Assembly: GCA_003971905.1 (NCBI GenBank)
Contig: RSEE01000005.1
Span: 1,054,001 to 1,118,000, forward strand
DNA length: 64,000 nucleotides
Source: Moniliella sp. 'wahieum'
Lineage: Eukaryota; Basidiomycota; Moniliellomycetes; Moniliellales; Moniliellaceae
Direction: 5' to 3'
The notes under the pieces are model-generated. The model saw only the letters and a list, made by a program, of their open reading frames with translations. It was not told where the DNA came from and made no database searches. The position numbers were made by a program, and so were the translations under genes. Of the stretch, positions 34,237-45,897 are shown piece by piece (position 1 is the stretch's first letter; each line of letters opens with the position of its first letter).

Positions 34237-35129
34237 TTAAAGCTCGCCAGCGGCGAAGGCAGCCTTCTTGGCAGCAATGCGCTCCTTGCGCTGGGCGTAA
34301 GTAAGCTTAACTTGCTTGAACTTAAGCGACTCCTTCTTCCAGTGCTCCACATCCTTCTTGGTAGGCTCGAAGTCAGGGTTCTCCCGGATCTGCTCGTAGG
34401 CCTTCTCGTAGATCTCCTCAATGTCGTCGGACGAGATGTCGTCGGCGAGGTAAGAGGCGAAGTGCTTCTTGAAGCGCTCGTCGTCCTCCTCCTCAAGCGA
34501 CTCCATGAACTCGGCCACGTGCCCGCCAAAGATGTAGTTGCGGAGAACGTCAGCGTCAAGCTCCTTCTCCTCGGCATCGTAACCAGGGAAACGCTTGGGC
34601 GAGTGGGGCACAAAGAGACCACCGTCCGAAGCACCCTTCATCGCGGCAAACACACGCGACCCGGTCGAGGTACGCTTGAGGCCAACATCAAGGAAAACCT
34701 TGAAGGGGCGGGGAGCACCCTCCTCCAGAGCCTCCGTCTCGGTGAACTCGCCATCAGGCTCAGCAACACCCTCGTACTTCTCGTCAAGGCCAAGCTTCTT
34801 GAGAGCACGACGGGCTACCAAGAGACCCGTGGCGTAGGCAGCAGTCCAGTTGGACAGACCGTGGTTGATGCCGTACTTGGGGAGCTCCTTGGAGTGAGCG
34901 TGGGCGAACACGACGTCGCCCTGGATCTTGGCCGCAACAATCTGCACCGTCACGTACTTGTTGGAGAAACGGACGACCAGGCGGTACTTGGGGGCGTTGT
35001 ACTTGTTCTTGGCCTGGGTCACGAGAGCGCGACGAGCGGCGAAGTCGGTTTTCCCTCACGGCGACGGCGGTACTTGACCTGGTACCGCGAGAAGTAGGCC
35101 GAGGTCTTAACTTGCTTGACGAACGCCAT
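34237..35129 (-). CDS. RPL5: 60S ribosomal protein L5 (uL18)
   Basis: Large-subunit protein that binds 5S rRNA. The whole length of 297 residues is recognisable: MAFVKQVKTSAYFSRYQVK, then KYRLVVRFSNK, GLSNWTAAYATGLL, VFLDVGLKRTSTGSRVF, MKGASDGGLFVPHS and YIFGGHVAEFMESL, ending in a basic tail KKAAFAAGEL. One A is missing in the four-base A/T run at 35049-35052, which breaks the frame after REGK; otherwise it is clean. No intron. It is divergent from RPL15 with 279 bp between the start codons. Confidence 0.97.
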
Positions 35130-35408
35130 TGTGGCCGGGTGATGGTTGCGCTGTGTCCCAGAGGCTGTGTGCGCCTGGGTGAGTTGGGGACCAACTCAGG
35201 GTCACTAGGGTTGCCGCGGGCACCTGCCACCACTGCAAAAAAAATACACAGGCGCCGCGGCTGAATTTTAAGCTCATTACTGCAAATGCTGCGGCGGCGT
35301 AATTGCGGTTGAGCAACTATAGGGTTGCCGCTGTGCTGCTGGCTTCGCTCGTTTGTGGTCGACTGGACTTGGTCCTCTCGGACCAAGCTCAAGAACAAGA
35401 AGGCTACG
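35130..35408. promoter_or_regulatory. Bidirectional promoter between RPL5 and RPL15
   Basis: 279 bp between two divergent ribosomal protein genes. It must contain both promoters, and shared control would couple the two 60S proteins. No TATA box stands out; a GC-rich box and an A-run lie near 35236-35245. Co-regulation is an inference from layout. Confidence 0.6.
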
Positions 35409-36013
35409 ATGGGTGCCTACACGTATCTTCAGACGCTGTACAACAACAAGCAGTCGGTGTGCTCCGTCTGCTCTTCCGTCTGCGCTGCTGGGAATACCGC
35501 CAGCTCAACGCCATCCACCGTGCCTCGCGCCCTTCGCGTCCCGACAAGGCTCGCCGCCTTGGCTACAAGGCCAAGCAGGGATACGTGATCACCGCGTGCG
35601 TGTCCGCCGCGGCAACCGCAAAAAGCCCGTGAGCAAGGGTATCACCTACGGTAAGCCCGTGCACCAGGGTGTGAACCACCTCAAGTACCAGCGTACGCTT
35701 CGTTCTACCGCCGAGGAGCGCGTGGGCAAGAAGTGCGGCAACCTGCGTATCCTCAACTCGTACTGGATAACCAGGACGGCATCTACAAGTACTACGAGGT
35801 GATTGCCGTCGACCCCTCCCACAAGGCCATCCGCCGTGACGCACGCATCAACTGGATTGTCGGCCAGAAGCACCGCGAGTCTCGCGGGCTCACCGCCACG
35901 GGCAAGAAGAGCCGTGGTCTGGGCAAGGGTCACCGCTACAACAAGACCCAGCACGGCGGCAAGAACGCGACGATCAAGAAGCGCGACACGCTTCGCTGCG
36001 TCGCTACCGGTAA
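35409..36013 (+). CDS. RPL15: 60S ribosomal protein L15 (eL15), four single-base losses
   Basis: Large-subunit core protein of about 203 residues. The start [16 protein letters not shown], then [95 protein letters not shown] and [18 protein letters not shown] are all diagnostic. The frame is broken by one missing base near 35457, 35591, 35766 and 36000. The true C-terminus LRLRRYR ends at a TAA at 36011-36013. Every segment is highly conserved, so these breaks are best explained as base-calling errors in a working gene. Confidence 0.96.
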
Positions 36014-36496
36014 ACGGAATCATGTTCACTTTTTTGCAGGATGGTCGTTCTTTCTCCTGGCATTGTGTGGCACAACTCCAGTGTCTTCCTTCCCTATGTG
36101 CATCTCCCTGTTTCCGCATCCCAGCCGTTTGCGGCGAGCGGGATGGGGACGCCGCGTCTTCCCTCCCAAAAAAGCTATGGCGTTCATGCTCTTCATATGC
36201 CTGCCTTTGTTTATGTAGTTGTCACCGTTGAATAGCTCGACTGGGTATCTCATCACATACGTCGCTATCCACTCTGCAAAGCACTGACCAACGTTTGCAT
36301 GGTCTCCTGCGCATCGCGGGCGGAAGCCAAGATGTCTGTTGCTCCAGTGCGGTCCTTCCCGGCGAGTGTCGAAGGTACTGTACTGATCGAGGGCAGCGGT
36401 GGTCATACGGGCACGGCGGGAGATGGTGCGATCCAGGCCGTACCTCAAGTCGCTCAATGTGGTTTGGACTGCAGTCTGCAGCAGCCCTAATTGGGT
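36014..36496. other. Convergent 3' flanks of RPL15 and the GCP gene
   Basis: No gene or RNA recognised. Confidence 0.5.
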
Positions 36497-39400
36497 TTAG
36501 TCATACCCCATCTCTGGCTCGGGAGAGAACCAGGATTCGGCCCAAGAAGGGTCCAGTTCCTCGTCCTCCTCTCCCTCCTCATCCGGTTCACTTTCGCTTT
36601 CGTCGTCCTGGTCGGGATGAGATGAACGGCGCTTACTCCGCCTCCCTGGGTGGGACGGACGTTCGATCTCTTGGTATTTGTCGTGGGCATAGACCAGCTG
36701 GACCGCGAGGGAGAGGAGTGTACGGATGGCCTCCGACGGGGTCTTGGCAGTGCTTGGGCGTGGGCCGAATGAGAAACTGAGGTGGCTCGTGTCCATAGAG
36801 CGGGTGGACCAATGCAGCCCCGCGGATGACGGTGCCATACCCTGATCCAATGGAGGAAGAAGAAGTTGGCAATGCAGTTCCTCCACGCACGTTCTGTGAG
36901 AATGGACCAACTCGGCAACACTGGTGGCCTTGTCGACCGCCTCGTCCAAATGATCCGTCATTCGACTCAACACAACGAGGAGAAGTGAGTCATCAGCGTG
37001 GTGAGCCCAGAGCAACTTTTCCGTAGCGCATAGAACAGCTTGGGCTCCCGCTTCTGCCGTCCACCCGTAGTTCCAGCCCGCACCCCCGCATATCCCAGCA
37101 GCGCGCTTGTCCACTGTAAGGTCAGCAGCAGACTGAACGATTGTGCGTAGGTTGCCATCTCTCGCTGGGTGATAACGTAGGTCAAGGGCCACTGGACTTG
37201 GTACGCTGGCACGATCCGACCAATTGAGCAAGCGAGTAGCGACCAACCGAGGAGGTCCAGGGGTCCATCACGATCGTGGCAGAGGAAGGGTGGGGGGGGG
37301 GGGCAGGAAGCAGTCTGAAGGTAACAGCGGTCAGGTCAAGCCAGGGAGGGCAGGGACTGGAAAGCGGCCTCCCGTAAGGCCGCAAACAGCGACGCGGGGT
37401 CCTGCGTCCCTGCAAGCCCAGTCAGGGAGGCATATGCAGTCCGCCTTATTGAAGGATGCAAAGACGTGGTCAGTCCAGGTGTACATGTCCGCATGCCGGA
37501 AGAGCATCAGGCCATGCACGGCGGTCAAGTGGGATATCAGATCGGATCCATCTGGGGGAGGGAGAATGAATGCATCGCGAGCACGCTTCTGGGCGAGGCG
37601 GACAAGCCCCAGCGAAGTCTGCATCACGCTCTCCACCACAGTCAACACATCCTCCCCTTCCTCTCCAGCCTCGGCAGGGTCGCCTGCACAACTTGATGCG
37701 CCAGAGGGAGGCAAAGGAGAAATCCACGCTCGCCCCATCGACCCGATACAGGCGAGATATGGTGCAGTGCAAGCGACTCTAAAGAAATGGGGGGAGGATC
37801 TTCGAGCCCCAGGACTGCGATGATGCCTACTGGCGGCACGAGCCAGGCGACGAGATGTACTAGCACACTTTACTTGCCACGTAGCCTCCGACTGAGAATC
37901 GTCAGCTTGGTGAAAGGCGCGGAGCAATCCAACGCTCATCCCCGCCTGAAGAACCGCGTCGGCATCGGGGCTCAGAAAGAGAGGGATGGGGTTTGGTATC
38001 GAGGACCGCACGGACCGAAGCGAAGGATTGATCTGCATCACGGGCACCTCAGCCGCGAGGAGAAGCGGCCCAGGCCGAGCAGTTCGATGCCTTCGCTGTC
38101 TTGAAAGGCCTGGGGAGGTGCATACTGCCATCCACGCATCCAGAATGTATCATTCGAGCGGCCAGGGCAGGATTAGGACGGAAGAGGCGGAGGGCGATGA
38201 TAGGCTGGGGCGAAGCACTATGGAAGGGTGCACCAAGATGAAGCCAGTACAATACCTCCTTCAGATACGGCATGACGACGGCCGCATAACACGATGCGAG
38301 GTCCTGTTCAACCGCGAGGGTGAGCGGCTGAGGAGCCAGCTCCTGGCGCACCTGGTCAGCACGCTGCATTCCCAAGAGAAGGTGTAGTCGGTTCAGCACG
38401 GATATAGTGTCAATCCGGTCGAGTTTGTTATCAGTCAAGGCAACGCTCTCCTCTTCAAGGGTGAGGATGGAGGCGAGGCAAATCAGGCCTTCCGCCCGGG
38501 CTTCCATCTGGGGCAAAAAATCAGTGAGAGTCAAGTTGGTAATCCCATCAAGCTTCCCCATAGCTGGATCGCCCAAGAGAGCAGTCGTCATGTACCCATC
38601 CTGCTCCGCCAGCCAGATATCCCATCGCTGCAGGGCCGAAGCGAGCCCGTCCCCGAGCGCCTGCGCCGCCACGGGTGGAACAGGTCGCTGATCCCCATCA
38701 GTGAACACGCCAACGGTAAGTGCCTGATAACGATGGACTTTCCCCACCGCTGTACGAACTTGCTCCACTCGAGTCCAGGCGGAGTGAGAGGCAGTGTGGT
38801 GATATAGTTAATGCTGCGGTGGGGCACTTTTCCAGTGCTATCGGAAGCGAGACAGTCGATCATCTCGCGCATCGCATTCACTTGGTCCAGCTTGGCTTCA
38901 GATCGTATAGAGAAGCGGAGCTCGTCCTCGCCTAATGTCCATCCCCCGCTGGGGGAGCAGAGACATTGAGTTCCATCTGGAGGGTTTGTTGGAACTGGAC
39001 CAGCGAATCTTTCTCGGCCTCGAAGGCGGCCTGCCATCCTTGGGCTTGGGCTTGGGGGGGCCAGCCAGCCATGGTCGCAGTAAACTGGTCCGACAAGGAA
39101 GGGGGAGATGCAGCTGGCGCATGGTCTCACGGGTTGTGGTAGAAGGGGGACGAGTCGTGTAAGCCAGTCGTTGTCCTCGTCCTCGTCTGAGCCAGGAGTC
39201 GACCAATTATCGCTATCCAACGCGTCGTCCTGTGCCAAATCGTCATCGGGACCCCATGCGTCATCGTCGGATGTGTGATCCGATGAGGAGGGAGCGTCCA
39301 GGAGCTCTGCGAACGCTGTTGGTCATATTCTTCTCGTTCGTGCGGGCTGAGATAGTCCCGCGCGTGAGGTCCATCTCCCATAGCAGCTGCATCGCATGAA

Positions 39401-39977
39401 GCCGGGTCGTTTCGGTAGGCCGAGAGTTGAGATGGAGCTAGAGAAGACTGATAGGTCAGTCTTGTTCGTCCAGGGCGCGAGGAAAACGTACAAGAAATTG
39501 GAGGAGTTCGGGCAGATGATCCGTAGCGATGGGTGGCTCGGGGGGAGGCGAACGCCGCAAAGGAGCCGATCTTCTGGGTGGCGAGCACGTTTTCGACCAG
39601 AATGTCAAGGTATGATCGCTTTGCTTTGCGGTACCTCCGATTGTGAGCTGACCACCTCTAGCAAGCGAGATAAAACCTTTTCGATAGCTTGAGCCACATC
39701 GCTTTGAAGGCCAATGCGATTAGAAAGCGCCAATCTTAAACGGAGACACAAAAGTCAGTGGCTAAGAAACTAGGAAGAAAAAGACATACTCTGCAAAACG
39801 AGTTGAACTTCGGCGAGAGAAGAAAGAAGCGGGTCGCGAGAGTGGTGGCGGCGAGAGAGAGCGCCCGTCCGAAGACGGCAGTCTCGGTACGGGGAGGAGA
39901 GGATGGGATGAGTCGGGGGGCCGGCAGAAAGAAAGATGATACAAGGTCGTGGACAGCTGCTTGCGCTCGGCACGCAT
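36497..39977 (-). CDS. Gamma-tubulin complex component (GCP family), frameshifted
   Basis: Spc97/Spc98-family subunit nucleating microtubules at the spindle pole body. Family features in order: a GRIP1-like helical part with GDGLASALQRWDIWLAEQ and NLTLTDFLPQMEARAEGL, and YLKEVLYWLHLGAP. Then FLSPDADAVLQAGMSVGLL (the usual all-helical link), VHGLMLFRHADMYTWTDHVF and VQWPLTYVITQREMATYAQ. A late helix follows with DEAVDKATSVAELVHSHR. The C-terminus is strongly acidic (EEGEEDEELDPSW). An intron lies at about 39731-39790 (GTATGT ... TTTAAG), after SLAEVQLVLQ. There are many frame changes and a 12-G run at 37292-37303. The divergent, acidic-tailed sequence suggests GCP4/5/6 rather than GCP2/3, but this is inference. 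The start MRAERKQLSTTLY is tentative. Confidence 0.72.
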
Positions 39978-41815
39978 GGTGGGGGTGGGGTGAGGTCTGA
40001 GGCCGAGGTGGTGGTGTTGAGGTGTTGCTATTCGACGCATTAGCGCCCTTCAACTCGCCGTGTCGAAGTGCCGCCAAGGACGCGTCAGGCTCAACTTTCA
40101 TAAACTACACAGGTCGTCATCGATTGAATATTGATGGCCGTCACGTGTCACATGTCATCGGTCACACACTAACGCTCCAATGCATACTGCAGAGCCACCG
40201 CGTTTGAACTGGTGAGTAGTAAAGGAACATCGGTGTGATGAGCTGGGTGCTTGGCACCTTCGCAGCAGCTGGCCTGAAGCGCAACTCCAACCAATTGGGC
40301 CTTCGTTACGCGATAACCCCACCTATCGAGTTGGAATCAAAGCCAGCCAGAACCCGGAGCGGGAAGGTCGGCCTGCCAGCCTCGATGGTCTCAATCACTG
40401 CAGTGCTCACAGCCCCACTGCGAGCAACACAACGGGCGGTTGGTCGCCACCCACAGAGCCAATTTGCATAGTAGATTAATATCCTGCCGCGCGTGCCACC
40501 CCCAATGACTGGAAGCTCATCAAATGACGAACTACTGTGGTATTGGTGCGTACACAGAAGAAACCGATGTCCTGGTATCAATTAAGAGACACATTTGTGA
40601 GGGGCCGACCGTGCGAGACTCACTGATGCCTGGTGCACCCGGGAGTGCCGTACCAACTAATGCACCGCAGTTTCTTGGGATAGCAACAAGAACACCGAAC
40701 GCAGTGCAAAAGAGAGGCCAATGGTAGTACGCCAGTGGCAGATGCTGGTCCATGGACTACAGCGATTGCTTGGCAGGTGCTCTTAGGCATCCGGGCAACT
40801 GCGGGAATCCAGTCCATGCGCCATCCCTATGTACCCTGCACATATAATTCCTTCAGGCCTGTTCTCACATCCATGATTTCCTTGACTCCCCTACACCCCA
40901 GATCCGCAGTCTTCATATCCTTCGGTGTCCGGCCAAGCCAGTACTGTTGAAGGAACGCATTGAGTGCAACTCAGTAGGGCACACTGTCGCGGTAAGCATG
41001 CAGTCACGATGCGTTACAGGGCAACCAGTCCCGTTCGGAAGTGATTCGCAGCCTAGAATTTTGGCAACTTGAAGCCCTCGCGGAAGAGAACATGCTGCTT
41101 CACTAGTGACGAGGCAGCCAAAGGGGGTCAGAAGAACAGGTCCAGGAATGCAGAACATTAAGGGTGTGACGTACCCATGGGGTCGTACTTGATAAATGCC
41201 GCCTTATCGGCCACACGTGGGCGCCGGACAGTGTAGTAATGGCCAGTGCCCGCCATGCTGTAGATGCGCACAAAGATGCTGCTGTGGGCGGCAAGACGCA
41301 CACGCACACGCATAGACAAGTACGAAAATCGGTTAGATGCAGAACCAAACCAGATGCCGGTCAGGCAAGCATATCGTCATACGTACCGAGTACGAGCCTT
41401 GCCAGCCATGACTTGAGAAGTGGAAGCGCGTGTAAGTGTAGGTGGCCAGGTTGGTGTCGGTGTTGGTCAGCTGGCCACAGGCTGCGGCCTCTGCCCAGCG
41501 CATTCCGTAGCACGACCAAGAAGGCAGGGCATAAGCGGAATGTGCTGATTGGGGCGGAATTCACCCTCTAGAACATTGAACATTTGACCTGACCGACAGG
41601 TTACCCGGTTGCACGTTACGCGCTAGTCGCGTTAATAACCCTAGTCCACTCGTTCCTGTTGGACGCGTTAACGGCCTTGCACAAGGCCAGTGTACGCGAC
41701 GCGAGGCGGGCGGGGGACGCTCCGCAGGCCCTCAGACCAGGGCGTATTTGTTCCTGCCAGGCGGCTACACCGCGTCTGTTCTACTCACCACCACGTCTTC
41801 CCCATCTCTGCCACC
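39978..41815. other. 1.8-kb divergent region between the GCP gene and PCNA
   Basis: Holds the GCP promoter on the left and the PCNA promoter on the right. Open frames up to about 110 codons show no domain. I recognise no RNA gene. Confidence 0.4.
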
Positions 41816-42763
41816 ATGCTCGAAGCACGCTTCCCCCAGGCCGTCCTTTTCAAGAAGATTCTTGATTCCATCTCTGGTTTGATCCAGGAGACCAACCTCA
41901 ACTGCACTGATGAGGGCATCCGCATTCAAGCCATCGACACTGCCCACGTCGCCCTCTGCGGCGTCGAGATCCGCCCCGAGGCCTTTACGCACTACCGCTG
42001 CGACCGCCCCATGATTCTCGGTGTTCCCATTAGTATGCTTCAAAAGGTTGTCAAGACAGCCAACAATGATGACACCCTTACCCTCCGCAAGGCTGACGGC
42101 GCCGACACCTCACTCTCGTCTTTGAGTCGCTCAAAGCGGACCGCATCGCGTCCTACGACCTCTCTCACCAACATTGACTCGGAACAGATGGATATTCCTC
42201 CAACCGACTACAAGGCCGTTGTCACCCTCGCATCGTCCGAATACGCTCGCATCACGCGCGACCTGAGCATCCTCGGAGAAGATATTACTGTGGGCGTAGA
42301 CAAGAACTCAGTCCGCTTCGAGGCGAGCTCGGACGAGGGCACCGGAACTCTTGTCCTCAAACAGGGCGGCGGATCCGACGGCCAGGGATCAAGCAATAAG
42401 CGCATGCGCAAGACTAAGCCCGAGCCGGTAGCCGATGATGAAGAGCCTGAAGAGGAGACTGCGGTTGCAGAGGACGAGGATGAGGATGAAGTGGTTCCGG
42501 CTGCAGGTAAACGCAAGCGCGCTCCGGCTTCACAGGATGACGATTCGTCTGCCTCTGTTCCCGTCCAGATCCATGTGGATCAAGCTGTGCGGCTCAAGTT
42601 TGCGCTCAAGTATCTCGCGGCTTTCTCCAAGGCCGGGCCGCTCGCGCCGGCAGTCACCCTCCGTCTTTCCCCCGCTTTCCCACTTCTGGTCGAGTATGCG
42701 TGGGAGGATGGCCATGTCCACTTCTACCTTGCGCCGAAGTTGGAGGAGGACGATGATGCCTAA
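41816..42763 (+). CDS. POL30: PCNA sliding clamp with a large charged insertion
   Basis: Trimeric DNA polymerase processivity clamp in the nucleus. MLEARFPQAVLFKKILDSI, CTDEGIRIQAIDTAHVAL and YRCDRPMILGVPISMLQK are canonical, as are MDIPPTDYKAVV, LGEDITVGV, LKFALKYLAAFSKAGPL and the C-terminus LAPKLEEDDD. The open frame has 315 codons against the usual 258-264. The excess is an insertion of about 60 residues (roughly 184-243) between GTGTLVLKQGG and VQIHVDQAVRLKF. It holds two basic clusters (KRMRK, GKRKRA) flanking an acidic run. Residues about 99-118 are out of frame: reading one base over at 42109-42165 restores LTLVFESLKADRIASYD. A loss of one base and then of two keeps the overall frame open. 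No intron. Start chosen at the canonical MLEARF. Confidence 0.95.
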   Translation: MLEARFPQAVLFKKILDSISGLIQETNLNCTDEGIRIQAIDTAHVALCGVEIRPEAFTHYRCDRPMILGVPISMLQKVVKTANNDDTLTLRKADGADTSLSSLSRSKRTASRPTTSLTNIDSEQMDIPPTDYKAVVTLASSEYARITRDLSILGEDITVGVDKNSVRFEASSDEGTGTLVLKQGGGSDGQGSSNKRMRKTKPEPVADDEEPEEETAVAEDEDEDEVVPAAGKRKRAPASQDDDSSASVPVQIHVDQAVRLKFALKYLAAFSKAGPLAPAVTLRLSPAFPLLVEYAWEDGHVHFYLAPKLEEDDDA

Positions 42764-43278
42764 TGTGTTGCCCGTTTGCTTCACATTCCACGCATTCCGC
42801 GTTCTTTTTGACCTACTCCACTACTCCCCCCTTCCCTATCCTTCCCTTCCCATGTGTGTAATGTCACCAAGCTTTTGACTTCCCCACCGCCCTCATAGTA
42901 CTGGGTATCAGCGGCCATGAACTTCGTTGATAGGCGTAGTCCTTGTCTAGCGCGTCCGGAAGTAGTAGTTGTGAGCCGCCATACGATTCTTTGCGAGCGT
43001 GTTGCTCAACCATGCATCATGCATCATGCGCTCAGCCTGAGGCTGAGGCTTAACACCGGCACTGCATTAATGGACAGGGAAATTCAAACGTTCAGAGTGC
43101 TGAAGTAACGAAATACGCACGTAAGTACGTAGCCAAGGCTGCTGCCGCCCTATCAATTTAAGCTGGCACCCACTACTCACTCAATCCAGCCTCTTCTTCG
43201 ACGTCCAATGTCAGCACGCTGAGCGCTGAGGCTCATCCACCCGCTCATCGCCCCCTCCTCGCGTGACCGTTTGTCTCT
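42764..43278. other. PCNA 3' flank and F-box gene promoter
   Basis: No gene recognised; repeated CATCATGC and CTGAGGCT units near 43013-43050. Confidence 0.45.
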
Positions 43279-44860
43279 ATGGTCCAGAGCGCCTCGACCA
43301 GCGGGTCGCCCTACTCGTTCCAGCGCGCCATGCCGGAGGCCTTCCGCGCCAAAGCGAAAAAGAAGAGCAAGTCTGCATCCGCCGGGCCGTCCATACCCGC
43401 CGCCACCGCCGCTGCTTCCATCTCCAGCCCGTTTGCCCGATTTCCTTGGGAGATTGTCTATCACATACTTCAGGTCGCTGCGTTGGATCAGTCCAACGCA
43501 GTCGCTCTTCTCTCCCTCTCGTCATTGCACCACGCCCAACTCAAACAGCATGTGTACCACACCATCTCTCTCGTCTCGCTTCCGGCCATCGAGTCATTTG
43601 CATCGCTTCTGCGCAAGCACCCTGAAGTCGGCCGTTTCGTGCGCAATTTGTGGATTGGTAAGCCATAATGTCCCATCCTTCTCTGTCCGAACCTAAGCTT
43701 TGTCTGACTCCTCGCTCCCGCGCCAGGTCCCGCCACCATGGAATCTGATCTTCTCTCCGCTCTGGCCCCACCCGAAGTAAACGAGAATGCCACCACACTC
43801 GACGCTCGCTACCGTGCCAATGCGTTTACACGTGCCATTTTACGTGCTTGTCGCAAGACCCAGCACCTTGCCCTCTCAGGAGGGCTGTGCAACCCAGCGT
43901 CAACGTATGGGTACGGCACGGCATGTCAACCCAAAGTGCTCACATGCGTCAACCCCCACTCGTTTGTTGGTGGCTTTGGGGCCCCATGTTCACCAAAACA
44001 GAACATATCCACCTTATTGACGTCATTGACGACGGACGAAACGGACCACCTCGTCCGGCTCCCCGCCTTGCGCCTCCTCACTTGGACCTCCCCACGAGAT
44101 GATGGGGACGCCACAGGGGACGCGCGCAAGATTGCTGATCTGGCCTGGCAGTGTTCGGGGAAAGAGGAAGGGGGTGCAATCCAGACCCATCCCCCTTCGC
44201 CCTCGTTTGACCGCGGGGGAGTACAGCGAGCGACCTGGTCATGGCGCAGTCGCGCCACCCTCGCCAGGGCCCCTCCACACTGCAGCATGTTCATCTCACT
44301 CTCCTCTACGCGGAGGGAGATGCTTCGGAGGGCGCTGATGAGTTTGGTGGATGATGTAGAGCTGGATGACACAGGCACTGTTACTTGCGAACTCCCAACG
44401 GGGGGAAGGAATCAGATGCCCCGCTCTTTTCCCAACCTCCCGCCCTTGCCCTTGCCCGTCTCCGCCTCCGCCCCCCATTTCAAAGGGATTGCCAACCGAC
44501 CTACCACTACCATCGCGGCCACTCACCCCACCACAAGACATGCCCGACTTGCTGGATGCGATGGACGACTTACACCTGGATCCTCACCCTCCTCCACGAG
44601 TGCGGGTGCAAACCTCGACGCTTCCCCATGCGGTGGTGGAGGAGTGGCAGGCGCTGCGGGACGAGATCCTGTCGCCCCAGTACCGATGGGACGGATATCG
44701 CGCCCCGAGGAAGCGCCCCCATCCTGCTTTCCCGGTAGAGACAGAATCGTCAGAGTACAAGACGATCGAGGATTCGTTTGCTGATGGCTCAGAGGCATTG
44801 GAGTACTTTCACCGTCAGTGGTTATTTGTCGTGGCCAAGAGTGTGGGGATTCGGCGTTGA
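43279..44860 (+). CDS. F-box-like protein (frameshifted)
   Basis: Likely substrate adaptor of an SCF-type ubiquitin ligase, or another F-box-like protein common in basidiomycetes. The F-box-like segment spans about residues 52-95 (FARFPWEIVYHILQVAAL, then HHAQLKQHVYHTI). It is followed by a region typical of such proteins (RKHPEVGRFVRNLWIG), a hydrophobic/loop region, and a C-terminal part with PPRVRVQTSTLPHAVVEEW. The end is EYFHRQWLFVVAKSVGIRR. An intron at 43658-43726 (GTAAGC, CTGAC, CAG; 69 nt) joins WIG to PATMESD. Frame changes occur near 43985, 44100 and 44540. About 500 residues. The leader is Ser/Ala/Lys-rich. Substrate unknown. Confidence 0.6.
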
Positions 44861-45610
44861 ACTCAGCTGCGCAAATGACGATCTCTACCAGATGCAGGGG
44901 AAGCAGAAGCGAAGAAGATACCTGTGTAGGAGCAAGGGCCCAAGGTTGGGAGCAGGGCGGTAAGAGAAGAATTAACCACGGCACACTAATGATGTGTCTC
45001 ATTGGGGATGGGCCACCGCTCACATGTCTACCGTGCTCATTCGTATCCTTGCGCGCTGCATCCAGTCTGGAAGGGAATGGGGGGCGCCAGAGGGTCTTGC
45101 AAGACCTGCTGGCGGACAAGCAGCACACGCCAGACGAGCAGGCCGGTTAATAAGTGTTTCTTTGTTCCAGCCCTTAAGCTCTGAATATGATATGAATGCA
45201 ACAAAGAGATGTGTTTGCAACTCTGAAGTAGTGTCACTTGCTCTCCAAGCGGAAGTGTGAATAGCATGGTACCGCGCCAAGGAGAAAAGTCAGTTGGGTC
45301 TCCATCAACCGCCAGGTGCCGATGAACAGAGAGTTGTGGGAGGCATGCAGGACTGATAGGACAGGATAACTGATGCCTAAGACAACTGCGGGAACAGGCT
45401 GTGTAAAAGAGCCGACATGGTACCAAGCCAGCATATCCTCAGGCTTCATAGAGAGTGTAGAACTGTAACTAGTGACTGGACAATAGATTATTCAAGTCCG
45501 TGCTTCACTCCCTTCTAACCCATTCAGAACTCGCCACCGACCCACATGTGTACCACATTTATCGTGACAGCAGACGTACAAAATTAACGTTTGGTGCATG
45601 TGCACATTAT
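44861..45610. other. Intergenic region left of the retrotransposon
   Basis: Holds one copy of the 13-mer motif (45468). I see no gene. Confidence 0.45.
45468..45480 (+). repeat. Dispersed 13-mer ACTAGTGACTGGA, copy 3
   Basis: Exact match to the copies at 9917 and 17428, here 136 bp left of the copia insertion site. Confidence 0.55.
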
Positions 45611-45615
45611 AATGG

Positions 45616-45832
45616 TGTAAGACCGGAGGAACCCAAGGGATTGGGTGAAGAACCTCTGGAAATGTAGAGCAATGCAATCGCGATGGTGGTGGTTAAGGTC
45701 TAAGCCTTGTGCCACACCTAGAGACAGGGGTTCAGACAAGCCTGAGTATACACGTGGAGGCTTCGGAGGACAAATCAGGGGTGAAGGGTGATGAGGCGCC
45801 TTGGCCTAAGTACGGGACCACGGGTCCCAACA
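45616..45832 (-). repeat. Copia 3' LTR (217 bp)
   Basis: Begins TGTTGGGACCC and ends GGTCTTACA when read on the minus strand (TG...CA ends). It appears identical to the LTR at 50959-51175. Confidence 0.96.
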
Positions 45833-45839
45833 CCCCCCC
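45833..45839 (-). other. Polypurine tract of the copia element
   Basis: Seven G on the minus strand, directly upstream of the 3' LTR; the expected primer for plus-strand DNA synthesis. Confidence 0.6.
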
Positions 45840-45897
45840 GGGCCAAGGGAACGAAAGAAGCCCGTTGGCCATCAACAAAAGAAAAGTAGAAAGGGGA

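Noticed and set aside
34117-35097. Open frame of 326 codons on the plus strand
   Set aside because: It is exactly antisense to RPL5, whose protein is recognisable over its full length; the frame is open because of third-position GC bias.
37292-37303. Run of 12 G in the GCP gene
   Set aside because: On the minus strand it is a C-tract in a probable intron or linker; too short to claim a quadruplex or regulatory role, and its length is unreliable in this assembly.
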